47,290 nucleotides of DNA. Origin: an uncultured Eubacteriales bacterium. GTDB taxonomy: Bacteria > Bacillota > Clostridia > Oscillospirales > Acutalibacteraceae. Shown here one piece after another: positions 41,186-47,290 of the stretch; the stretch's first letter is position 1, and the number at the start of each line of letters is the position of its first letter. The DNA lies in contig CAKUAQ010000013.1 of NCBI GenBank assembly GCA_934636435.1, positions 1 to 47,290 of the forward strand, in the 5' to 3' direction. The notes under the pieces were generated by a model. The model made no database searches. It had not been told where the DNA came from and saw only the letters and a program-made list of their open reading frames with translations. Made by a program: the position numbers and the translations under genes.

Positions 41186-42592
41186 TTGACGTATCAGGAA
41201 ACGGTGCAGCGACTCAACGAAAAGCTGCGGGTGGACAAGAGCTTTGATCTGCTCAGCCGTCCCGTGTCGGTGGGGCGTCGGCAGGGAACGCTGTATTTTG
41301 TGGACGGCTTTACCAAGGACGAAGTGCTGGAAAAGATGCTGGAGTTTCTTTCCAAGCTGCCGCCGGAGGATGTGGAGGGTGTCAACGATGCCGAGCAGTT
41401 TATCGCCCGGTTCGTCACCTATGTGGAGGTGGATTGCACCGCCGATCTGGAGCGGGTGACGGTGCAGGTGCTGTCCGGGGCCACGGCGATGGTGGTGGAG
41501 GACCTGGATCGGGTGGTGCTCATCGACAGCCGCACCTATCCCGTGCGGGGCGTGGAGGAGCCGGAGAGCGACCGGGTCATGCGCGGCTCCCGGGACGGAC
41601 TGGTGGAGACGCTGGTGTTTAATACCGCGCTCATTCGTCGGCGGCTGCGGGATCCGTCCCTGACCTTTGAGGTGATCCAGGTCGGTAAGCTGTCTGCCAC
41701 GGATGTGTGCCTGTGTTATATGGACGGTCGGGTGGATCAGAAATATCTGAAACGGCTGCGTAAGCGCCTGCAGGAGATCACCATCCCCACCCTGACCATG
41801 GGGCAGGAGAGCCTGACGGAATGTCTGCTGCGGGGGCAGTGGTATAACCCCTTCCCCCGGGTGCGGTATTCCGAGCGGCCGGACTGTGCTGCCGCCAGCA
41901 TCGCCGAGGGACAGATCGTGCTGCTGGTGGATAATTCTCCGGCGGCGATGATCCTGCCCACCTCCATTTTTGCTTTTTCTCAGGACACCAATGATTATTG
42001 CTTCCCGCCTATCGTGGGCACCTATCTGCGGCTGGTGCGGGGTCTGATCTTTATGGCGACGCTGTTTTTGACACCGGTGTGGTACTGGCTGATGCAGAAT
42101 CCGGATAAGATCCCGCCGGCGCTGGAATTCATCCGGATCAAGGAGCCCAACGGGATCGCCCTCATTGTGCAGCTCATTTTGGTAGAGATATTGATCGACG
42201 CGCTCAAGCTGGCTTCCCTCAATACACCCACGTCGCTGAGCAATGCGCTCAGTCTGGTGGGGGCGCTGGTGTTTGGAGAATTCGCGGTGCAGGCGGGGCT
42301 GTTTGTGCCGGAGCTGCTGGCCTATATGGCGTTTGTGGCGATTGCCTCCTTCACCCAGCCCAGCCATGAGCTGGCGTATGCGTTCAAGCTGTTCCGAGTG
42401 CTGTTTTTGATCCTCACCTGGCTGTTCGGCGGCTGGGGTCTGCTGGCGGGCATGGCGGTGATGCTGCTGGTGCTGGTCACAACGAAAACCGTCACCGGCG
42501 GCAAGTACCTGTACCCCGTGATTCCGTTCGATGCCCGTGCGCTGGGACGGCTGTTGTACCGTCAGTCCATCAGCCGCTTCAATGCCGGATGA
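41186..42592 (+). CDS. spoVAF: Spore germination protein, GerA/SpoVAF family
   Basis: GerA-type proteins sit in the spore inner membrane; the SpoVAF branch works with the SpoVA channel to speed release of dipicolinic acid. The N-terminal soluble half has the family stretches SVGRRQGTLYFVDGF and EPESDRVMRGSRDGLVETL. The C-terminal half has about five membrane helices with the PPIVGTYLRLVRG and NTPTSLSNALSLVGALV motifs. At 468 residues it fits SpoVAF. The TTG at 41186 lies eight bases after GGGAG; a GTG at 41177 is too near. No spoVA genes are next to it here, so the exact branch is inferred. Confidence 0.88.
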   Translation: MTYQETVQRLNEKLRVDKSFDLLSRPVSVGRRQGTLYFVDGFTKDEVLEKMLEFLSKLPPEDVEGVNDAEQFIARFVTYVEVDCTADLERVTVQVLSGATAMVVEDLDRVVLIDSRTYPVRGVEEPESDRVMRGSRDGLVETLVFNTALIRRRLRDPSLTFEVIQVGKLSATDVCLCYMDGRVDQKYLKRLRKRLQEITIPTLTMGQESLTECLLRGQWYNPFPRVRYSERPDCAAASIAEGQIVLLVDNSPAAMILPTSIFAFSQDTNDYCFPPIVGTYLRLVRGLIFMATLFLTPVWYWLMQNPDKIPPALEFIRIKEPNGIALIVQLILVEILIDALKLASLNTPTSLSNALSLVGALVFGEFAVQAGLFVPELLAYMAFVAIASFTQPSHELAYAFKLFRVLFLILTWLFGGWGLLAGMAVMLLVLVTTKTVTGGKYLYPVIPFDARALGRLLYRQSISRFNAG

Positions 42593-42731
42593 CCGTGACT
42601 TCCTCATTGCCTGAGGAAGAGCGGGCGCGGCTCCTTCGGATTTGCCCGGTGCGGACTGGCACCGGGCCACCCTCCGCCGCATAGGATGGCATGACGCGGC
42701 CAGTCAGAGCCGTGTCAGAGGGAGGGTGCTT
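42593..42731 (+). other. Structured leader before the small membrane protein
   Basis: Four stems can form in this 139-base gap: 42600-42606 with 42612-42618; 42644-42652 with 42659-42667; 42692-42700 with 42709-42717; and an outer pairing CACCCTCC (42668-42675) with GGAGGGTG (42721-42728). The last covers the ribosome-binding site of the next gene. It matches no riboswitch class I recognise. Confidence 0.4.
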
Positions 42732-43097
42732 ATGGGAATGGCAGAATGGTTCGCCTGGGTGCTGTTGCTGCTGCTGGCGCTGTATGGATGCGCGCAGCTG
42801 ATACGGCAGCTGTGCCTGTGGTTTTGGCGATGTAAGGATGTGGACCTGTACAGGATCGCTGTACCCCGAAAGCCCGGTGTGTCGGAGCCGCTGCTGCGTT
42901 CTCTGGAGGCGCAGGCGGCGTGGAACGAGGGGGCGCATACCTATGTGCTGCTGTCCGACACCGCATCCGATATCGACGAATTGGGCATTGCCCGGCTGCT
43001 GGCGCAGCAGATTCCGTCGGTGACACCGGTGGATGCAGAGGAACTGTATGGGATCGTCACCCACCTGACAGACGCGGAGAAAAAACCGGAATCGTAG
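42732..43097 (+). CDS. Small single-span membrane protein, unknown
   Basis: The 121-residue product has one N-terminal membrane helix (about residues 6-25) followed by a Cys/Trp/Arg stretch (LCLWFWRCKD) and a soluble domain of about 85 residues. That domain predicts as mixed alpha/beta with a short TYVLLSD strand. I do not recognise the family. The ATG at 42732 stands six bases after GGAGG, which lies in a stem able to hide it. It is 15 bases before recD2 and after the spoVAF-type gene, so it may be co-transcribed with either. Position hints at envelope or sporulation but proves nothing. Confidence 0.7.
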   Translation: MGMAEWFAWVLLLLLALYGCAQLIRQLCLWFWRCKDVDLYRIAVPRKPGVSEPLLRSLEAQAAWNEGAHTYVLLSDTASDIDELGIARLLAQQIPSVTPVDAEELYGIVTHLTDAEKKPES

Positions 43098-43112
43098 GAA
43101 AGGAGCCCCATC

Positions 43113-45332
43113 GTGGAGGAAGAAAAACAGGAAGAACTGCTCACCGGCACGGTGGAGCACATCGTATTCTGCAATGAGGAAAACGGCTGGACGGTGCTGG
43201 AGCTGGACACCGGCACCGATCTGGAGACGGTGGTGGGCACATTCCCGCAGGTGCAGGTAGGGGAAATGCTGCGTTTGCAGGGGAGCTTTGTGGAGCATAA
43301 AAATTTCGGACGGCAGTTTAAGGCCACCGCCTATGAGAGCAGTCTGCCCACCGATGCCGCCACCATACTGCGGTATCTGTCCTCCGGTGCCATCAAGGGT
43401 ATCGGCCCCTCCACGGCGATGCATATCGTGGATCGGTTCGGAGCGGATGCTCTGCGCATACTGGAGGAGGAGCCGGAAAAGCTGGCCTCCATCAAGGGGA
43501 TATCTCTGAAACGGGCCCGGGAGATGGGCGAGAGCTTCTGCAGCCAGTTCGGACTGCGGGAGGTGGTGATGGCGTTCGCATCCTACGGTCTGACTCCTAA
43601 TGAGGCCCTGCGCTGCTGGAAGAAATTTGGCGCCATGACCCTGCCGAAAATCAAAGCGAACCCGTATATTCTGTGTTCGCCGGGGCTGTATATCGGCTTC
43701 GAGCGGGCGGATCAGCTGTGTATGACCTTGCAGGGGGATAAGCTGGATCCCCACCGTCTGGAGGCGGGGATCCAGTACGTTCTGCGGCATAATACGGGGA
43801 ACGGTCACACCTGCCTGCCGGAGGATAAGGTGATTCCTACGGCGGTGCAGCTGTTGGATGTGCCGCCGGATACGGTGGAATCGGCGGTGTCCCGCATGGT
43901 GGCGTCTATGGAGCTGCGGCGGGAGGAGCTGGAGGGACGGCCGTTCCTGTTTTTGCCCCGGATGTTTGAGGCGGAGCGGTTTGTCGCCGTGCGGATCCAT
44001 CTGATGTGCGGCTTCCACGATCAGACCTCCGTGGAGGATCTGACCCTGCGCATCGACGCGATGGAGAAGAATTTTCATATCACCTATGAGGAACAGCAGC
44101 GGCAGGCCATGCTGGCGGCGGTGGAAAAGGGGATCCTCATCCTTACCGGCGGCCCCGGCACCGGTAAGACCACCACGCTGCGGGGCATCATCACGCTGCT
44201 GGAGAGCATGGGGGAGACGGTGTGCATCGCAGCGCCAACCGGGCGGGCGGCCAAGCGCATCTCGGAGCTGACCGGTCGCGAGGCGAAAACTCTCCACCGG
44301 TTGCTGGAGGTGCGCTGGGATGAGAGCGATACCCCGGTGTTTGACCGTAACGAGAAGAATCCGCTGGATGCGGATGCGGTGGTGGTGGATGAGATGTCCA
44401 TGGTGGACATCACGCTGTTTGAAAGTTTGCTGCGGGCACTGAAAACCGGCTGCCGGCTGATTCTGGTGGGGGATACCGACCAGCTGCCGGCGGTGGGACC
44501 GGGATGCGTGCTGCAGGATCTGATGACCAGCGGCGCGGTGCCGGTGATGCAGCTGACCCGGGTGTTCCGGCAGGCACTGGAGAGCCGGATCGTGTATAAT
44601 GCCCACCGGATCGTGTCGGGCGAGACGATGGAACTGGATAATAGGGGAGACTGTTTCTTTATGCCCCGGGCCACGGCGGCGGCGGTAACGGATACGGTGC
44701 TGGAGCTGTGCCACCACCGGCTGCCCGATGCCTACGGCTACTCGGTGCTCAACGGCTTGCAGGTGCTGTGTCCCGGGCGGCGGGGGGAGCTGGGCACGGT
44801 GGAGCTGAACCGCCGCTTACAGGCGCTCCTGAATCCGCCGGATAAGCAAAAGCCGGAGGTGACGGTGGAGGGCATGACCCTGCGCAAGGGCGATAAGGTG
44901 ATGCACACCCGCAACAACTACGATATTCCCTGGGAAAAGGCGGACGGCGAGTGCGGCAGCGGCGTGTTCAACGGCGATATCGGCGTGTTGGAGGAGGTGC
45001 TGCCCCGGGAGGATACCGTCAAGGTGCGCTATGACGACCGGGTGGCGCTGTATACGAAACAGGACGCGCTGGATCTGGAGCTGGCCTATGCTATCACGGT
45101 ACATAAGAGTCAGGGCAGCGAATTCGACGGAGTGATCCTGCCGTTATTGCGCAATCCGCCGAATCTCAGCTATCGGAACCTTCTGTATACCGCCGTGACC
45201 CGCGCCAAGCACCTGCTCGTGATGGTGGGGAGCCGCCAGACGGTGCAGGCGATGATCGACAATAACCGCAAGACCCGCCGGTACACCGGACTGGGGACGT
45301 TTTTGAAGCGCGCCGGGGAGTTGGAACTGTGA
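43113..45332 (+). CDS. recD2: ATP-dependent 5'-3' DNA helicase, RecD2 type
   Basis: RecD2 is a superfamily 1B helicase of bacteria without RecBC and acts in DNA repair and fork maintenance. The N-terminal OB-like region (residues 8-75) and two helix-hairpin-helix stretches (IKGIGPSTAMHIV, LASIKGISLKRA) precede the motor. Walker A is GGPGTGKT near residue 346, Walker B is VVVDEMSMVD, and GDTDQLPAVGPG and the C-terminal VHKSQGSEFD motif VI region follow. At 739 residues it is full length. It starts at GTG 43113 after AAAGGAG. The end overlaps the comF start by four bases. Confidence 0.95.
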   Translation: MEEEKQEELLTGTVEHIVFCNEENGWTVLELDTGTDLETVVGTFPQVQVGEMLRLQGSFVEHKNFGRQFKATAYESSLPTDAATILRYLSSGAIKGIGPSTAMHIVDRFGADALRILEEEPEKLASIKGISLKRAREMGESFCSQFGLREVVMAFASYGLTPNEALRCWKKFGAMTLPKIKANPYILCSPGLYIGFERADQLCMTLQGDKLDPHRLEAGIQYVLRHNTGNGHTCLPEDKVIPTAVQLLDVPPDTVESAVSRMVASMELRREELEGRPFLFLPRMFEAERFVAVRIHLMCGFHDQTSVEDLTLRIDAMEKNFHITYEEQQRQAMLAAVEKGILILTGGPGTGKTTTLRGIITLLESMGETVCIAAPTGRAAKRISELTGREAKTLHRLLEVRWDESDTPVFDRNEKNPLDADAVVVDEMSMVDITLFESLLRALKTGCRLILVGDTDQLPAVGPGCVLQDLMTSGAVPVMQLTRVFRQALESRIVYNAHRIVSGETMELDNRGDCFFMPRATAAAVTDTVLELCHHRLPDAYGYSVLNGLQVLCPGRRGELGTVELNRRLQALLNPPDKQKPEVTVEGMTLRKGDKVMHTRNNYDIPWEKADGECGSGVFNGDIGVLEEVLPREDTVKVRYDDRVALYTKQDALDLELAYAITVHKSQGSEFDGVILPLLRNPPNLSYRNLLYTAVTRAKHLLVMVGSRQTVQAMIDNNRKTRRYTGLGTFLKRAGELEL

Positions 45333-46069
45333 AAAAAGCAAGCCGCTTTGTCTACGCGCTGTTTCCCAATCGTTGCCTGCTCTGCTATGAGGTGATCGGC
45401 TGGGAGGGACATCTATGCCGCCGCTGTCAGCAGGACCCGCCGTCCATGCTGCCGCCGCTGTGCCTTTTTTGCGGACGCAGCGAGGGGCTGTGCACCTGCG
45501 GCAAGCATCGGCGGCACTATGCCCGCTGTGTGACCGCATTGCCCTACGACCGGCGGTTGCATGAGGCGGTTTTCCGCTTAAAGGAGAAGGGGTGCAACAC
45601 CACCGCCGACGGCTTTGCGGCAGAGATGCGGGAGGTGCTGCGCCGGGAATACGGCGGCATCGCGTTCGATTGTGTGACACCGGTGCCGCTGCACGGGAAG
45701 GAATACCGCCGCCGGGGGTATAATCAGGCGGAGCTGCTGGCCGTCCGACTGGCGGAATGGCTGGCGGTTCCTCTGCTGCCGCTATTGACCAAGCCCGGTG
45801 AGACGCTGCCCCAGAAGTCGCTGTCCGCCTCCCGGCGCAAGGGCAATCTGCTGGGCGCTTTTGATGTGCCCGAACCGGCGCAGGCTGCGGGGAAAACCGT
45901 GCTGCTGGTGGACGATATCGTCACCACCGGCGCCACGCTGGACGAATGTGCGAAGATGCTGAAGCTGGCGGGCGCGGCGGAGGTTTATGCCGTCACCGCC
46001 GCCGGCACCGTCCCGGATGCAGAAGATGGCAGCGGGGATGGGTTGCAAAATTCGCCGAACGGTGTATAA
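45329..46069 (+). CDS. comF: ComF family phosphoribosyltransferase-like protein
   Basis: ComF proteins are linked to DNA uptake in naturally competent bacteria. The 246-residue product has N-terminal zinc-ribbon cysteine pairs (CLLC, CRRC, CLFC, CTC; about residues 16-57) and a phosphoribosyltransferase domain with the PRPP loop VLLVDDIVTTGAT near residue 190. The GTG start overlaps recD2 (GTGA). The family domain ends by about residue 230; the tail is Gly/Asp-rich. A promoter for the next gene is embedded in its last codons. Competence genes are not otherwise seen, so its role here is open. Confidence 0.92.
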   Translation: MKKASRFVYALFPNRCLLCYEVIGWEGHLCRRCQQDPPSMLPPLCLFCGRSEGLCTCGKHRRHYARCVTALPYDRRLHEAVFRLKEKGCNTTADGFAAEMREVLRREYGGIAFDCVTPVPLHGKEYRRRGYNQAELLAVRLAEWLAVPLLPLLTKPGETLPQKSLSASRRKGNLLGAFDVPEPAQAAGKTVLLVDDIVTTGATLDECAKMLKLAGAAEVYAVTAAGTVPDAEDGSGDGLQNSPNGV

Positions 46070-46070
46070 T
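46043..46070 (+). promoter_or_regulatory. Probable sigma-A promoter of the second mreB-like gene
   Basis: TTGCAA (46043-46048) and a perfect TATAAT (46065-46070), preceded by TG, are 16 bases apart inside the 3' end of comF, 37 bases before the ATG. Confidence 0.65.
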
Positions 46071-46106
46071 ACAAGGGAAGATTCGCGAAAAAGAAGGAGC
46101 AGGGCT

Positions 46107-47135
46107 ATGAATTTGGGAATTGATTTGGGTACCTCCCGCACGGTGATCTATGCCCCCGGCGAGGGGATCCTGTTGGACGAGCCCTCGGTAATCGCTGTTA
46201 GCAAACGGGACGGCTCGGTGATCGCCTGCGGGGAAGAAGCCGGAGAGATGCTGGGGCGCACGCCGCCCTCCATCCTGGCGATACAGACCATTCGTAAAGG
46301 TGTGATCGCCGAATACGATATGGCGGAGAAGATGCTGCGGCATTTTATCCGCAAGGTATATGCCAACCGCATTACGAAGCCTTGCGCCGCGGTCAGCGTC
46401 GCGGAGAGTATGACGGAGGTGGAGCGCCGCTCGTTCATTGAGGCGGTGATTTCCGCCGGAGCCCGCCGGGTGACGCTGGTGCCGGAGACGGTGGCGGCGG
46501 CCATCGGAGCGGGGCTGGATGTGAGCCTTCCGTGCGGCCGGATGGTGGTGAATATCGGCGGCGGCACCACGGACGTGTCGGTGCTGACACTGCGGGGCGA
46601 GGCGGTGTCGGTGTCGGTGCGCACGGCCGGAGACGCGATGGACGAGGCTATTGTGCGGAGCATCCGGGCGGTCTATGGGCTGATCATCAGCCCCACTATG
46701 GCGGAGCAGGTGAAAATCGCCGTCGGTTCGGCGGTGGTGCCGCAGGAGGAAATGACGACGGTGGTCAAGGGGCGGGATTCCCTCACCGGGCTGCCGGTGT
46801 CCCGGTCGGTGACGGCGGCGGAGATCCATGAGGCCATGGAGGAATCCCTCCTGCTCATTTTGGATGCGGTGCGTCGGGCGTTGGAGATCACCCCGCCGGA
46901 GCTGATCGGCGATGTGCTGGGTAACGGCATTTGCCTGACCGGCGGAATGGCGCGGCTGCGGGGACTGCCGGAGCGGATCCGCCGGGAAACCGGGATCGCG
47001 TGCCGCCCGGCGGAGGAGCCGTCTCATTGTGTGGCCATCGGCGCGGGGACGGCGCTGCAATATGCGTCCTCCTTCTCCGAGGTGTATGATCTGAGCGGAT
47101 TCCAGTATCATCTGTCCGATACTGTGACCGACTGA
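46107..47135 (+). CDS. Divergent MreB-like actin homologue
   Basis: The 342-residue protein aligns with MreB over its whole length. It has DLGT at 6-9, the catalytic Glu in PETVAAAIGAGL, and VKGRDSLTGLPVSR. Three ATP-site positions differ from the canonical gene at 34446: DLGTANT is DLGTSRT (Arg11), the phosphate-2 Asp is Asn149 in NIGGGTTDVSV, and TGGGA is TGGMA (Met281). It may therefore bind or hydrolyse nucleotide poorly and act as a scaffold or regulator. AAGGAG lies eight bases before the ATG. It has its own promoter within comF. It is not simply Mbl, whose motifs are normally intact. Confidence 0.85.
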   Translation: MNLGIDLGTSRTVIYAPGEGILLDEPSVIAVSKRDGSVIACGEEAGEMLGRTPPSILAIQTIRKGVIAEYDMAEKMLRHFIRKVYANRITKPCAAVSVAESMTEVERRSFIEAVISAGARRVTLVPETVAAAIGAGLDVSLPCGRMVVNIGGGTTDVSVLTLRGEAVSVSVRTAGDAMDEAIVRSIRAVYGLIISPTMAEQVKIAVGSAVVPQEEMTTVVKGRDSLTGLPVSRSVTAAEIHEAMEESLLLILDAVRRALEITPPELIGDVLGNGICLTGGMARLRGLPERIRRETGIACRPAEEPSHCVAIGAGTALQYASSFSEVYDLSGFQYHLSDTVTD

Positions 47136-47236
47136 CACAAGAGCCGTCGATTCCTATGGGGTCATCGGCGGTTGGCCGAAAATGGACAACCCTTGCAACG
47201 GCGGGCTTTTACCCGCGGATCGTCGCGAAAATGAAT

Positions 47237-47290
47237 GGGTTTTATTTTTTGAGCACCACAATATATTGTGGTGCTCAAAAAATAAAACCC
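47237..47290. promoter_or_regulatory. 54-bp palindrome with NrdR-box-like centre
   Basis: Bases 47237-47290 are a perfect inverted repeat with 27-base arms, ending on the last base of the window. Its centre, CCACAATATATTGTGG (47256-47271), matches the NrdR box consensus acaCwAtATaTwGtgt at 14 of 16 positions, including all strongly conserved ones. It suggests a ribonucleotide reductase gene just beyond. The 101 bases before it, from the end of the mreB-like gene, hold only a weak 5-bp hairpin at 47201-47216. Confidence 0.55.

Noticed and set aside
42589..42684. 31-codon frame overlapping the spoVAF-type stop (ATGA)
   Set aside because: No ribosome-binding site, no recognisable content, and it crosses bases that form stable RNA stems; more likely part of the structured leader.
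47237..47290. Terminal palindrome read as an intrinsic terminator
   Set aside because: The T-run is upstream and the A-run downstream of the stem, which is the wrong polarity on both strands; an operator or assembly fold-back explains it better.

Overview
The window is about 47 kb of gene-dense, high-GC (visibly near 60%) bacterial chromosome. It looks like a spore-forming Clostridia member, probably an Oscillospiraceae-like gut anaerobe. The support is a Gram-positive PolC-type replicase, a GerA/SpoVAF-family germination protein, a YitT protein, RecD2, peptidase T, and the order frr-uppS-cdsA-dxr-rseP-ispG-polC. The placement is inferred from gene content, not from a search. I saw no rRNA, tRNA, CRISPR array, insertion sequence or prophage.

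Layout. (1) 1-10.5 kb, plus strand: the 3' part of frr, then uppS, cdsA, dxr, rseP, ispG, polC and an orphan fucose-mutarotase-like gene. This is cell-envelope lipid and isoprenoid synthesis beside the replicase. (2) 10.5-15.8 kb, minus strand: metG, a flavin-reductase-like gene and valS, packed as one operon. (3) 16-17.6 kb, plus: an ACT-domain protein and its UPF0210/PFL partner. (4) 17.7-23.6 kb, plus: a five-gene oligopeptide ABC transporter (two permeases, two ATPases, lipoprotein) behind a perfect-consensus promoter. (5) 23.8-26.5 kb: a DUF4965/glutaminase-A-like protein divergent from an AraC-type regulator. (6) 26.6-29.2 kb: a CopA copper ATPase fused at its C-terminus to a CopZ-like domain. 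(7) 29.3-31.7 kb: two peptidases (PepT and an M29 aminopeptidase), then a minus-strand YitT protein. (8) 32.7-47.1 kb, plus: dusB, maf, mreB, mreC, mreD, PBP2, a glycosyltransferase, a YfiH/PgeF protein, a SpoVAF-like protein, a small membrane protein, recD2, comF and a second, divergent MreB-like gene. The last bases form a 54-bp perfect palindrome with an NrdR-box-like centre.

How the genes work together. UppS makes the undecaprenyl carrier used for wall synthesis, and Dxr and IspG supply isoprenoid precursors through the MEP pathway. MreBCD and PBP2 direct side-wall growth, and Maf is also tied to division. The Opp transporter and the two peptidases would support peptide use.

Most of the window is ordinary housekeeping DNA. 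I found no convincing new multi-gene system. The signals I rate highest are the ATP-site changes in the second MreB-like protein, the terminal NrdR-like palindrome, the CopA-CopZ fusion with a preserved internal start, a folded leader that can hide the ribosome-binding site of a small membrane protein, a ten-codon ORF bridging dxr and rseP, and terminator-like hairpins inside the frr-uppS and mreB-mreC junctions.
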